Shown here piece after piece: positions 25,600 through 33,977 of a DNA stretch of 37,333 bases (its first letter is position 1; every line of letters starts with the position of its first letter). This DNA is from Flavobacteriaceae bacterium. GTDB taxonomy: Bacteria; Bacteroidota; Bacteroidia; Flavobacteriales; Flavobacteriaceae. Where the stretch lies: contig NZIP01000058.1 of the NCBI GenBank assembly GCA_002691645.1, positions 1 through 37,333 of the forward strand, given 5' to 3'. A program made the translations under genes and the position numbers. The notes below the pieces were generated by a model, which saw nothing but the letters and a program-made list of their open reading frames with translations, ran no database searches and was not told the origin of the DNA.

Positions 25600-26044
25600 C
25601 GACTTGGTGTAGGTGCAATCCTTTGCCCCAAAAATCAGCTTGGGTTTTTTCGAGTTTATAGCCTAATTTCACAAAGAAGGCAGAAGTCTTTTGGGATGTT
25701 GTGATTACAATTTTTTTTACTGCTTTATGTGGTAAAATCTTCGATTCGCAAAAACGAACAGCCTTGCTTCCTACCCCTTTGCCGTGAATCTTAGGGTCAA
25801 AAAAGATCCAGTCTATTTTTGCAATTCTTTCAGATGAAAAAAGGCTATACCCAAATCCTCCTACCACCTTTTTATTTTCATTATACACCGTAAAGTAAAA
25901 CTGCTTTTGGGCATTCAAGAACCTAAGGTAATCTTCAATTTCATCAGGGTCAAAAAAAGTTGGCATGTTCAACTTGATCACACGTGATAATTCAACATTG
26001 TCATTTATGTTGTAGAGATTAAAAGCAATTTGTAATTCGTTCAT
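25583..26044 (-). CDS. GNAT-family N-acetyltransferase
   Basis: A 153-residue acetyltransferase. The central VVGGFGYSLF and AKIDWIFFDPKIHGKGVGSK contain the acetyl-CoA binding signature (K-G-V-G-S-K for the usual Q/R-x-x-G-x-G/A), and the terminal F-V-K-L-G-Y is the typical last strand. The acceptor is unknown. Its ATG overlaps the TAA of the GH30 gene by one base (TAATG), so it is probably translationally coupled to it. The 3' end overlaps the GntP gene by 17 bases. Confidence 0.87.
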   Translation of the reverse strand: MNELQIAFNLYNINDNVELSRVIKLNMPTFFDPDEIEDYLRFLNAQKQFYFTVYNENKKVVGGFGYSLFSSERIAKIDWIFFDPKIHGKGVGSKAVRFCESKILPHKAVKKIVITTSQKTSAFFVKLGYKLEKTQADFWGKGLHLHQVVKSIG

Positions 26045-27435
26045 TAGGGTTTAGAAAAAGTGACACTTAGTGCAGATTGAGCCGGTACAGCGAAGGTGAA
26101 AAAGTCTTCGAGTCCACTTATTCGAATAGTATGCTCTTTTTCATCTTTGTTATAAAGCAAAACGCTGATACTACCGTCTTCATTTTCATATGCGGTGTTC
26201 GGCACATTGTCGTGTTGGGTGGAATGAATTCTGAAGGCTCCCGGACGAACGAAAGGCGCGGTATGTGCCATGACGTAATACGAAGGGTTGGCGATTACTT
26301 TGTTTTGATCTATGGTTATTGCACCTAAACACCTAGTGCATCCACCTCGGTCAGTGTGCGGCTGCAGCTGTGGATTATTGCTGAGGTTCCATTCTAAAAC
26401 AACTTTTGACCAATTGTTTGGCGCCCCGATCATGAGTTGTTCAAAGTGCCAGCTGAAATCTTGTTCGAAATCGCCAGGAGCGCCTGTCCATTGTTCAGTA
26501 AAATAGAGGTTTTTTGACGGAAAGGCCTTGTGAACTTCTGAAAGGGCAGTAATGGATCCTGCATAGAGATGAAAGGCTGATCCATCGATATAAGCGTTTG
26601 CTTCAGGATCATTGAGTACTTCAATAGGATAATTGTATTCGTCAGCGTTATGATCCCAAATGATGATTTTGGTATCAATGTTTTCTTTTTCAAAAAGAGG
26701 GCCCAAGTGAGCTCCGATAAATTCAGCTTGATCGGTAGAACCCATATACATACTGGGATTGTTTCCTGGGTGATGAGGTTCGTTTTGAATGGTAATGGCA
26801 TCTATTTTTATGCCTTCTTCTCCCATAGCCTTGATGTATTTTGCGAAATACAAGGCGTAGGCTGAATAGTATTTTTTGAGTAACTCTCCACCTCTACTGT
26901 CTTGGTTGCTCTTCATCCACTTTGGGGCTGACCAAGGAGACGACATCAATTGTATTTTAGGGTTGATGCTTTTTATTTTTTTCAAAACAGGAAGTAAGTA
27001 TAAAGTATCTTTGCTCAAGCTAAATGCAGATAAGTCTTCATCTTCTTGATTCGAATCGAGGTCATTGTACGACCAGGGGAATTCGTCCAAATCTGAAGCC
27101 CCCAAACTCAACCTCAGATAGCTTATTCCTAGTGCTCCTTTTTGGGTTCCGAAAAGAGCTTGCAGCAAAGAGTCTTGAGGTACTGCATCCATTTGAAAGA
27201 TATGCGCGGCACTGCCTCCAGTCAGGGTATAGCCAAAACCATCCATCTGTTGAAAACGCTGAGTGGAGTCAATGGCAATTTCTAGGTCAAAGGCAGAATT
27301 TTCAGTGGGTGAAATTGGGGTGATTTTTTGAGCTCCATCACTTTGACTTAAAAGGGCAAAACTGCTTAAAGGTTCTTTTTTGTCACAGCCAATAAGTGAG
27401 GTAAGTGCTGCTAATAAAATTATTATTTTTTTCAT
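26044..27435 (-). CDS. GH30 glycosidase lipoprotein (glucosylceramidase-type)
   Basis: A 463-residue glycosidase with a lipoprotein signal (lipobox L-I-G-C, C17). MDGFGYTLTGGSA (64-76) opens the GH30 (beta/alpha)8 barrel. ITIQNEPHHPG holds the acid/base E219, and LYFTEQWTGAPGDF holds the nucleophile E314; SPWSAPKWMK (166-175) is also characteristic. The C-terminal beta domain side-lobe is at about 385-463. GH30 members cleave beta-glucosyl, beta-1,6-glucan, beta-xylan or beta-fucosyl linkages. The glucosylceramidase-like motifs suggest subfamily 1 or 3, but the substrate is open. The GNAT gene follows at once. Confidence 0.93.
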   Translation of the reverse strand: MKKIIILLAALTSLIGCDKKEPLSSFALLSQSDGAQKITPISPTENSAFDLEIAIDSTQRFQQMDGFGYTLTGGSAAHIFQMDAVPQDSLLQALFGTQKGALGISYLRLSLGASDLDEFPWSYNDLDSNQEDEDLSAFSLSKDTLYLLPVLKKIKSINPKIQLMSSPWSAPKWMKSNQDSRGGELLKKYYSAYALYFAKYIKAMGEEGIKIDAITIQNEPHHPGNNPSMYMGSTDQAEFIGAHLGPLFEKENIDTKIIIWDHNADEYNYPIEVLNDPEANAYIDGSAFHLYAGSITALSEVHKAFPSKNLYFTEQWTGAPGDFEQDFSWHFEQLMIGAPNNWSKVVLEWNLSNNPQLQPHTDRGGCTRCLGAITIDQNKVIANPSYYVMAHTAPFVRPGAFRIHSTQHDNVPNTAYENEDGSISVLLYNKDEKEHTIRISGLEDFFTFAVPAQSALSVTFSKP

Positions 27436-27511
27436 GGCTTAAGCTTAGTTGTGGAGTAAATCTCACACCTTTTTCATAACTTACAAGTTAGACTAACTAA
27501 ATCATTAAACA

Positions 27512-28774
27512 ATGAGAAAATATTTATTTATCCTGCTTTTAGCGGGAGTTCAATCGACTTTATTTAGCCAACAATTGGTCGAAAATAAGGCCGAAGCTGT
27601 AGGAATGTCTTCTGAGCGATTGAACACCCTCAGTCATACTTTTCATCAATATGTGAATCAAGGACAATTACCGGGTACAGTTACGTTAATTGCTCGAAAA
27701 GGGCAAGTCGTTTATCACGAAGCTATTGGGATGCAAGACATAGAAAATGAGATTGCAATGGGTACAGACGCCATGTTTCGTATAGCCTCTCAAACCAAAG
27801 CGATTGTGAGTACGGCGGTGATGATGTTACAAGAACGAGGGCTATTATTAATAAGCGACCCAATTAGCAAATACATTCCAGAATTTAAAAACAGTACAGT
27901 GGCTGTTAAAAACGAAGATGATTTTTACGATGTTGTTCCGGCCAATAGAGAAATTACCATTCGTGATTTGCTTACCCACACAGCGGGTATTGGCTATGGA
28001 TATGGAGTTGCAGCAGATAAGTGGGAAGAGGCAGACCTGCAAGGTTGGTATTTTGCGCACAGAGACGAGGCGGTTTTGGAAACCATTAAACGCATAGCGG
28101 TGCTGCCACATGAAGCACAACCGGGAACACAGTTTGTCTATGGTTATAATACCGATATTTTAGGTGCTTTGGTCAATGTGGTTTCAGGACAAAGTTTAGC
28201 GGAATTTTTAAGTGAACATATTTTAGATCCTTTAGGAATGAACGACACCTATTTTTACCTGCCTAAGAACAAGGCAAAACGTTTGGCTACGGTCTACAAT
28301 ATGGTTGACAAAAAATTAGAGCGAGCTCCTAAAGACGGAACCATGCAGAGTCAAGGGCATTATGTTAAGGGCCCTCGTAAGAATTACTCAGGAGGAGCTG
28401 GTTTAGTCAGTACTGCCATGGATTATGCGAAGTTTTTGCAGATGATGCTCAATGGAGGAACCTACAATAACCATCGAATTCTGTCTCGAAAATCTGTTGA
28501 ACTGATGACTGTAGATCACCTTGGAGGTATTGAGTACAGCTGGCAAAACGGAATGGGTTTTGGATTAGGCTATTCGATATCGAAAGATTTAGGCCTAAGA
28601 GGTGAATTAGGCTCTGTAGGTGAGTTTGGCTGGGGAGGCGCTTACCATTCGAGTTATTGGGTTGACCCTAAAGAAGAGCTTGTCGTAGTTTATTTTACGC
28701 AAGTGATTCCTATTCAAAATGTAGATGATCATCAAAAATTAAGAGCCTTAGTTTACCAGGCCATCATCGATTAA
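27512..28774 (+). CDS. Exported beta-lactamase-family serine hydrolase (family VIII esterase-like)
   Basis: A 420-residue exported hydrolase (signal peptide 1-20). The class C/PBP-like S-x-x-K motif is S93-Q-T-K96. The tyrosine motif reads Y210-G-Y rather than Y-x-N, as in family VIII carboxylesterases of the EstB type, and FGWGGAYHSSYWVDP near the C-terminus matches their W-G-G region. That favours an esterase or D-peptidase-like activity over a true beta-lactamase. It probably acts in the periplasm on an ester or amide. The Dabb gene begins 4 bases downstream. Confidence 0.9.
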   Translation: MRKYLFILLLAGVQSTLFSQQLVENKAEAVGMSSERLNTLSHTFHQYVNQGQLPGTVTLIARKGQVVYHEAIGMQDIENEIAMGTDAMFRIASQTKAIVSTAVMMLQERGLLLISDPISKYIPEFKNSTVAVKNEDDFYDVVPANREITIRDLLTHTAGIGYGYGVAADKWEEADLQGWYFAHRDEAVLETIKRIAVLPHEAQPGTQFVYGYNTDILGALVNVVSGQSLAEFLSEHILDPLGMNDTYFYLPKNKAKRLATVYNMVDKKLERAPKDGTMQSQGHYVKGPRKNYSGGAGLVSTAMDYAKFLQMMLNGGTYNNHRILSRKSVELMTVDHLGGIEYSWQNGMGFGLGYSISKDLGLRGELGSVGEFGWGGAYHSSYWVDPKEELVVVYFTQVIPIQNVDDHQKLRALVYQAIID

Positions 28775-28778
28775 GCTT

Positions 28779-29165
28779 ATGAAAAAAATCATTTTAATTT
28801 TAGTTATTGCAATGAGTTCAACAGCATTCTCACAAGCAGAACCTTTGGAAGGTCCTTTAGTGCACACCGTTTTATTTTGGCTCGATGAGCCGGATAATGC
28901 ATCTAACCGTGCCGATTTTGAAAAAGCCATTAAAGAGTTAATGGCCACCAATCCACAGGCGATAAAATCACATCTTGGTAGACCTGCATCCACAGAGCAA
29001 AGAGATGTAGTGGATAACAGCTACACCTATCTCTATATGATGACATTTGCCAACGCTAAAGACGAGGCGGCCTACCAAGTAGATCCGACACATTTAAAGT
29101 TTGTGGAGTCGGCAAACCATTTGTGGAAAAAGGTTGTGGTTTACGATTCTAGCGCTATCGATTAG
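28779..29165 (+). CDS. Exported Dabb (stress-responsive alpha/beta-barrel) protein
   Basis: A 128-residue protein with a signal peptide (1-18, cleavage AFS-Q) and a Dabb domain: the opening VHTVLFWLDEP (28-38), a helix with F-E-K-A-I-K-E-L, and the closing Y-L-Y-M-M-T-F and Y-x-V-D-P-x-H. The D-P-T-H-L-K-F-V ending is diagnostic. Dabb domains usually form dimeric barrels in the cytosol, so the export signal is noteworthy. It lies 4 bases after the serine hydrolase gene and overlaps the convergent sulfatase gene by 11 bases. Function unknown. Confidence 0.9.
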   Translation: MKKIILILVIAMSSTAFSQAEPLEGPLVHTVLFWLDEPDNASNRADFEKAIKELMATNPQAIKSHLGRPASTEQRDVVDNSYTYLYMMTFANAKDEAAYQVDPTHLKFVESANHLWKKVVVYDSSAID

Positions 29166-30894
29166 ACCTTCGGCTGAGCTCTAATTGTTGGAATTCAATA
29201 CTGTGTTCTCCACTTTTTATTCTGTGAAGAACAATAGTGTCTAAGCCTTTTTCTAGAAACAAGCTGTCTTTAAAACGCAAGGGATAGAAGTCTTTGATAT
29301 AAGACTCGATTCGACGCACTCTATCTTCCTTAGCTCCTATAGGCTCTGAGACAAAGGGCTTTTTAATGGCTTGTTGTACACTGCCGTTCTTGCTTTTGAT
29401 TTTAAGAGGCACCCCCACCTCTGTCTTAGGGGCTGTATAGTACAGGGTAAAAGAGTACCAACCTGTTTCGAAATTTTCGACAGGCCAAAATATGGAGTCT
29501 GACGCGGATTTCCACTGTTCGAGATAGGAATCATTGGGCCAGCGATTTGACCTTTTTATCTCAGGGCTAAATGAGGCATCCCTGCTGGGTAAAACAACTG
29601 GAAATACGGCTGCATTGGCAATACTAAAAGGTCTATTTTTTGGGGTTGACGAGAGATGTTCGGCGAGCCACTTTTCTTTTTGAGATTGAAGTTGGGCAAA
29701 AACAGAATCGTTTTGAATAGGAAATTTTTGAAAGGGATCTTTACCTATTTCAAACAAAGCATTCTGAGCATCCAGTTTATACTCATTGGTTCTAACACTG
29801 AGTTGATTGTTCCAAAAGTGAAAAAGTGTTTTGTCTTTAATTTCATTGCTTAAAATACTAGGCATGAGAGACACACCATCTATACCCTTTGGTATGCTGA
29901 TTTTACATAGCTCCAATAATGTTGGTAATAGGTCAATGGAAGAGGCAAGTTGCTCAATTTTTCGGCCTTTAAAGGGCGAATATTTTAAAAAGAAATTGGT
30001 TTTAACCCCTCCTTCATCTGTAGAGCCTTTGGTACCTTTTAGACCAGCGTTGAAGCGGTGTCCATTGGGACCATTGTCGCTCATATAAATCAGCACTGTA
30101 TTATTATCAAGAGCATTATCTTTGAGTCCTTGTTGTATGCGTTTAAGGTTGTGATCTATGTTTTCAACCATGGCATAAGCGGCCTTGGAATGATTTACAT
30201 TCTCACGCTCATTCCCTTTAATACTAATGGTGTCAAACTTTTTATACCACTCTTCAGGAACCTGCATTGGGCTGTGCGGGGTATTCAAACTCAGGACGGC
30301 TAAAAAGGGTTCTTTAGCATTTTGACTGGCAAATTCAATTGTTTTAGAGGTGAGATCATCGGTTAAATAGCCTTTGGAACGGATGGCTTTTCCGTTGTGC
30401 TCAATACGGGCGTCAAAGTAGTGCCCGAGATGTCCAGAACAGAAGCCATAAAACTCGTCAAACCCTCTTGCATTGGGGTGGTAGGGATACTGCTGCCCAC
30501 TATGCCATTTACCAAAAAAACCTGTTCGGTATCCACCTTCTCTGAAATAATCACCGAGCAGTTGTTGGTCTAAATTGATACGCTCACCACCTGCTGAGGT
30601 GGAGTACACTCCAGATCTCGGATAATACTTTCCAGTAAGTAATTCAGCCCGTGTTGGTGAGCAAACGGGACTCACATAAAAATTTTCAAATGAGAGCGCG
30701 CTTTCGACTAGCTCATCTAAAGTTGGGGTGTGTAAGTAAGGATTTCCTCTTGCACTCAAGTCTCCATAGCCTTGATCGTCAGCAATAATGAGAATAATAT
30801 TGGGTCTTTGGTCTGTTTCAGTGTTGGTTGTACAAGAAAAACACATCAAGAAAATCAGACTTATGCAACACGAACAACAAAACTTCCAATTCAT
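29155..30894 (-). CDS. Cys-type sulfatase with C-terminal extension
   Basis: A 579-residue sulfatase. The N-terminus is hydrophobic and unusually cysteine-rich (C6, C7, C9, C10, C18, C21), so it is exported, probably as a lipoprotein at C21. NIILIIADDQGYGD carries D39 and D40, and VCSPTRAELLTG carries C78, the formylglycine precursor. GKWHSG and YMSDNGP complete the site. After the sulfatase fold (to about 430), residues about 440-579 look like an added beta-rich domain. It belongs to a different S1 group from the sulfatase at 17998, with insertions and CSPTR instead of CTPSR. The 3' end overlaps the Dabb gene by 11 bases. Confidence 0.92.
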   Translation of the reverse strand: MNWKFCCSCCISLIFLMCFSCTTNTETDQRPNIILIIADDQGYGDLSARGNPYLHTPTLDELVESALSFENFYVSPVCSPTRAELLTGKYYPRSGVYSTSAGGERINLDQQLLGDYFREGGYRTGFFGKWHSGQQYPYHPNARGFDEFYGFCSGHLGHYFDARIEHNGKAIRSKGYLTDDLTSKTIEFASQNAKEPFLAVLSLNTPHSPMQVPEEWYKKFDTISIKGNERENVNHSKAAYAMVENIDHNLKRIQQGLKDNALDNNTVLIYMSDNGPNGHRFNAGLKGTKGSTDEGGVKTNFFLKYSPFKGRKIEQLASSIDLLPTLLELCKISIPKGIDGVSLMPSILSNEIKDKTLFHFWNNQLSVRTNEYKLDAQNALFEIGKDPFQKFPIQNDSVFAQLQSQKEKWLAEHLSSTPKNRPFSIANAAVFPVVLPSRDASFSPEIKRSNRWPNDSYLEQWKSASDSIFWPVENFETGWYSFTLYYTAPKTEVGVPLKIKSKNGSVQQAIKKPFVSEPIGAKEDRVRRIESYIKDFYPLRFKDSLFLEKGLDTIVLHRIKSGEHSIEFQQLELSRRSNR

Positions 30895-30944
30895 TTCGAA
30901 TAACTTTGAGCGCTAAAAGCTTTAAGATGGCAAACTTTACAGAA

Positions 30945-31028
30945 TTAATCAAACAATCTGACCTTGTCTTGAACATTTGCTGAAAACACAAACGAAATGA
31001 GTAGCAAAAAGAGTCCAATTTTTTTCAT
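30945..31028 (-). pseudogene. Orphan signal-peptide ORF, likely truncated gene
   Basis: A 27-codon ORF that encodes a typical signal peptide, MKKIGLFLLLISFVFSANVQ, and then stops (TAA at 30947-30945) after seven more residues. The next gene, the sulfatase, starts 51 bases downstream in its own frame. No continuation of a recognisable protein is seen in the other frames. The upstream bases have the same AT-rich character as other gene starts here. I read it as the N-terminal remnant of a lost exported protein. An expressed micropeptide or leader is possible. Confidence 0.4.
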
Positions 31029-31065
31029 GGATGTAGTTTTTTAGTAGGAGTAAAAAGTACAAATT

Positions 31066-31740
31066 TTATTTGTCAGTATAGTCGTACCAATATCTAGCTC
31101 TGACAAAGGCCTTGTCTTGATCAAACATATAACTGCTCCTTTCCGAGGGCACCCAAACGCCTTTGCTTTGGGTCATTTTTTCATTGTGAATAATGCTTTT
31201 TCTGCCGTTGTGCATTAAGTCGTAGCCTTCAACCAAGCCACTTTTTTTATTGATAAAGAGCTTCCAAATATCATTGGAATTGTCGTTGAACACAATTTGT
31301 AACTGATAACATTTTTGATCGAAAAAAACACTGTCTTTAAGACGAGAGATCTTTGCTTTTTCGTCTTTGAAAACATGGGGCTGGTAGAGTACAAATCGCG
31401 AAGTATAAACGGCTGTTTCAAAGGATTTTATTTGCGCTTCGCTATAGTTGTTTTCGGCAGAGGTAAAAATGCGATTTACTCTCATTTCAAAGGTTTCCTG
31501 CGAAGGGGTGTTTAAGCGTTTTATTTGATACCAAAAGGGTTTGGAGTGAAATCTGTGCATTTCTATTTGTGTTTTTTCAAGGGTTCCGTCAGAGAGAAAC
31601 AAACTTGTTTTTTTCTCAAAACGCAAGCTGTCCTGTTCGCTTAAAACACCTGTGGAAACTATGGCATCTTCAAGAATAGAATCAGCGCTTTTTTGACAGG
31701 ATACAGAGAGTAATATTAGGAGCGGAAGAAGAGATTTCAT
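31066..31740 (-). CDS. Lipoprotein, DUF6503-like
   Basis: A 224-residue lipoprotein starting at the ATG at 31740, which gives MKSLLPLLILLSVSC with the lipidated cysteine at C15; the open frame continues to 31869 but that part overlaps the amidase gene and has no signal. The body is beta-rich with repeated strands such as W-K-L-F-I-N-K-K-S-G-L-V-E-G-Y and a terminal R-A-R-Y-W-Y-D-Y. This resembles the Bacteroidota family DUF6503 and, more loosely, outer-membrane lipoprotein-sorting folds. No function known. It is transcribed divergently from the amidase with only 40 bases between the starts. Confidence 0.72.
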   Translation of the reverse strand: MKSLLPLLILLSVSCQKSADSILEDAIVSTGVLSEQDSLRFEKKTSLFLSDGTLEKTQIEMHRFHSKPFWYQIKRLNTPSQETFEMRVNRIFTSAENNYSEAQIKSFETAVYTSRFVLYQPHVFKDEKAKISRLKDSVFFDQKCYQLQIVFNDNSNDIWKLFINKKSGLVEGYDLMHNGRKSIIHNEKMTQSKGVWVPSERSSYMFDQDKAFVRARYWYDYTDK

Positions 31741-31780
31741 TTTAAAACTTAACTTTAATACAACTTTAAAATTAACCATT

Positions 31781-33343
31781 GTGCGAAAATTGAAAATCTT
31801 TTTTGTGCTTCTTAGCTTGAATGGCTTTCTATCCTGTGAATCAAACCAAAGTGTTAGCTCTAAACTCATGGAAATCGATGTCGAAGGATTATCTGAGGCC
31901 TATCTCGCTGAAGAACTAACCGTAAAAGAAGTGTTGCAATTTTATATAGATAGAATGAATACGCTAGACAAGCAAGGCCCAGAACTCAATTCTATAATTG
32001 CATTGCATCCAAATATCTGGAATCGAGCTGAAGAATTAGATGCAGAATTGGCTGCTGGAAAATGGAGAGGTCCTCTTCACGGAATACCCGTTCTCATAAA
32101 AGATAATATTGACATTTCTGGAATGCCTACTACGGCTGGATCTCGTGCAATGAAAGACGCTTTCCCAGAACAAAGCAGTTTTTTAATCACGCAATTGGAA
32201 GAGGCTGGAGCACTGATTATGGGTAAAACCAATTTGAGTGAATGGGCAAATTTTAGAGGGCGAAACTCATCGAGCGGATGGAGCGGCGTTGGAGGACAAA
32301 CCAAAAACCCATATGTGCTTAATCGTACACCATGTGGTTCAAGTTCAGGATCTGGAGTTGCTATAGCTGCAAACTTGGCGGTCTTAGCAGTGGGAACCGA
32401 AACCAATGGTTCTATAGTTTGCCCTTGCTCGGTAAATGGAATAGTAGGTATAAAACCTACCGTAGGTCTTGTGAGTCGTCAAGGAATCATCCCGATAAGT
32501 GAAACCCAAGATACGGCTGGCCCAATGACCAGAACAGTGGCAGATGCAGTCTACATGCTTGAAGCGATGAAAGGCGAAGACAAGCGCGACCCAAAAACAT
32601 TGTATTCACCAGCGGAACAAGATTTAAGAGCGCACCTTAAAAAAGGAGGCTTAAAAGGTAAACGCATAGGGGTTTACTTTGCGCAACAAGGAAGGTATAT
32701 ACAAATGGACAGCCTTTTTGAGTCTGCTCTTAAAACCCTAAAATCCTTAGGGGCTGAATTGGTTGATATCGATGAGATCACCTCATCAAAGACCTCCTCA
32801 TTTTCATTTCAAGTGATGATTCATGAATATAAAGACGGTTTAGAAGCTTATTTTAATTCAAACCCAAATGGAGTAGAATCATTAGAAGCACTGATTGCAT
32901 TCAATGAGAAAGACAGCGTTGAAACCACATTTTATGGGCAACAATATTTAGAAATGGCTCAAGAGTCGGGAGGTAAAAATGTTCAAACCTATAAAACAGC
33001 ATTAGACAGCCTAAACTATTACAGTAAATTACAAGGATTAGACAAGGTGCTGAAAGCGCATAATTTAGACGCAATTGTATCTCCGACTCGCAGCCCGGCA
33101 TGGGTAATCGATAAGGTAAGTGGAGATTCTGGCGGATATGGAATTTCATCTTCGTCTTTTGCGGCCTGGTCTGGATATCCTTCTATAACGGTGCCAATGG
33201 GAGCCATTCACGGCCTACCTGTTGGATTGAGCTTTTTTTCTGAAGCTTGGTCTGAGGCTAAGCTTATCGAAATAGCATACGATTATGAACAATCTTCATT
33301 AAAACGCGAAGCCCCCATGTTTGTTGGAAATTTGGAGTATTAA
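31781..33343 (+). CDS. Amidase-signature-family amidase, lipoprotein
   Basis: A 520-residue amidase with a lipoprotein signal (C19 after NGFLS). The Ser-cisSer-Lys triad of the amidase signature is visible: K107 in VLIKDNID, S188 in CGSSSGSG and S211 in GTETNGSIVCPCS. The G-S-S-S-G-S-G form of the loop and the export signal resemble the peptide-amidase type, which deamidates C-terminal peptide amides. An extracytoplasmic role in peptide or amide use fits the region. The start is a GTG at 31781, the only initiation codon giving a good signal; a TTG three codons on is possible. The regulator gene follows without a gap. Confidence 0.9.
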   Translation: MRKLKIFFVLLSLNGFLSCESNQSVSSKLMEIDVEGLSEAYLAEELTVKEVLQFYIDRMNTLDKQGPELNSIIALHPNIWNRAEELDAELAAGKWRGPLHGIPVLIKDNIDISGMPTTAGSRAMKDAFPEQSSFLITQLEEAGALIMGKTNLSEWANFRGRNSSSGWSGVGGQTKNPYVLNRTPCGSSSGSGVAIAANLAVLAVGTETNGSIVCPCSVNGIVGIKPTVGLVSRQGIIPISETQDTAGPMTRTVADAVYMLEAMKGEDKRDPKTLYSPAEQDLRAHLKKGGLKGKRIGVYFAQQGRYIQMDSLFESALKTLKSLGAELVDIDEITSSKTSSFSFQVMIHEYKDGLEAYFNSNPNGVESLEALIAFNEKDSVETTFYGQQYLEMAQESGGKNVQTYKTALDSLNYYSKLQGLDKVLKAHNLDAIVSPTRSPAWVIDKVSGDSGGYGISSSSFAAWSGYPSITVPMGAIHGLPVGLSFFSEAWSEAKLIEIAYDYEQSSLKREAPMFVGNLEY

Positions 33344-33970
33344 TTGCTATCTTGCAAGCCAAAATTTATTACAGTGCCTTTACACACCTATTACAGTGTT
33401 CTCGATCAATTTTTAAAAGACAATAATTTATCATTGACTCAAGATGAGCTTAAAAAGTTCATGTCGTATTTCACTATAGAGAAGTACAAGAAAAAGGAAC
33501 ACCTGGTTGTGGTAGGTCAAAACTCCAGTAATTATTTCGTTTTACAAGGAGGACTTCGCATGTATTACATAGATGAAAAAGAACAGGAGTATAACTTGAA
33601 ATTTGCTTTCGAGGGATGGTGGCTGGGCGATGTTGTTAGTTATATCAACCTCACGGGTGCAGAGTATTTGGTTCAGGCTATGGAGGACACTATAGTCATT
33701 GGAATTACGCGTAAATCTCAGTTCGAAATGTTTGAAGAATTTCCTCAAATTAAAGATGTATATATCAGTGAATTAGAAAGGGCTTTGGTTTGGACATTTC
33801 AGCGGATTTTAGATTCCACTAAAAACACGGCAAATGAACGTTTTATGAATTTCATGAAAAATTATCCAAACTACATTAATAGAATTTCCGACGCCAATAT
33901 TGCCTCATTTATCGGAGTGAGCCCTGAGTATTACAGCAAGTTGAAAAAAACTTATCTATTAAAAGGTTAA
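33344..33970 (+). CDS. Crp/Fnr-family transcriptional regulator
   Basis: A 208-residue regulator. Residues about 28-115 form a cyclic-nucleotide-binding-like beta roll (KKKEHLVVVGQNSSNYFVLQGGLRMYY), then a dimerisation helix and a short C-terminal HTH (ISDANIASFIGVSPEYYSKLKK, starting near 182). Bacteroidota Crp-like proteins of this size commonly end just after the recognition helix. The start is uncertain: a TTG directly after the amidase stop (33344) or a GTG at 33374 giving MPLHTYYSVLDQF. It probably regulates this operon or nearby catabolic genes; ligand and target site are unknown. Confidence 0.86.
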   Translation: MLSCKPKFITVPLHTYYSVLDQFLKDNNLSLTQDELKKFMSYFTIEKYKKKEHLVVVGQNSSNYFVLQGGLRMYYIDEKEQEYNLKFAFEGWWLGDVVSYINLTGAEYLVQAMEDTIVIGITRKSQFEMFEEFPQIKDVYISELERALVWTFQRILDSTKNTANERFMNFMKNYPNYINRISDANIASFIGVSPEYYSKLKKTYLLKG

Positions 33971-33977
33971 GCTTCAG

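Noticed and set aside
26430-26801. 123-codon minus-strand ORF inside the GH30 gene
   Set aside because: Lies in another frame of a well-supported glycosidase, crossing its catalytic acid/base motif; a shadow.
27512-28774. Reading the serine hydrolase as an antibiotic-resistance beta-lactamase
   Set aside because: The tyrosine motif is Y-G-Y and the C-terminal W-G-G region is esterase-like; no evidence for resistance.
32077-32406. 109-codon minus-strand ORF inside the amidase gene
   Set aside because: Antisense shadow of the conserved amidase signature region.
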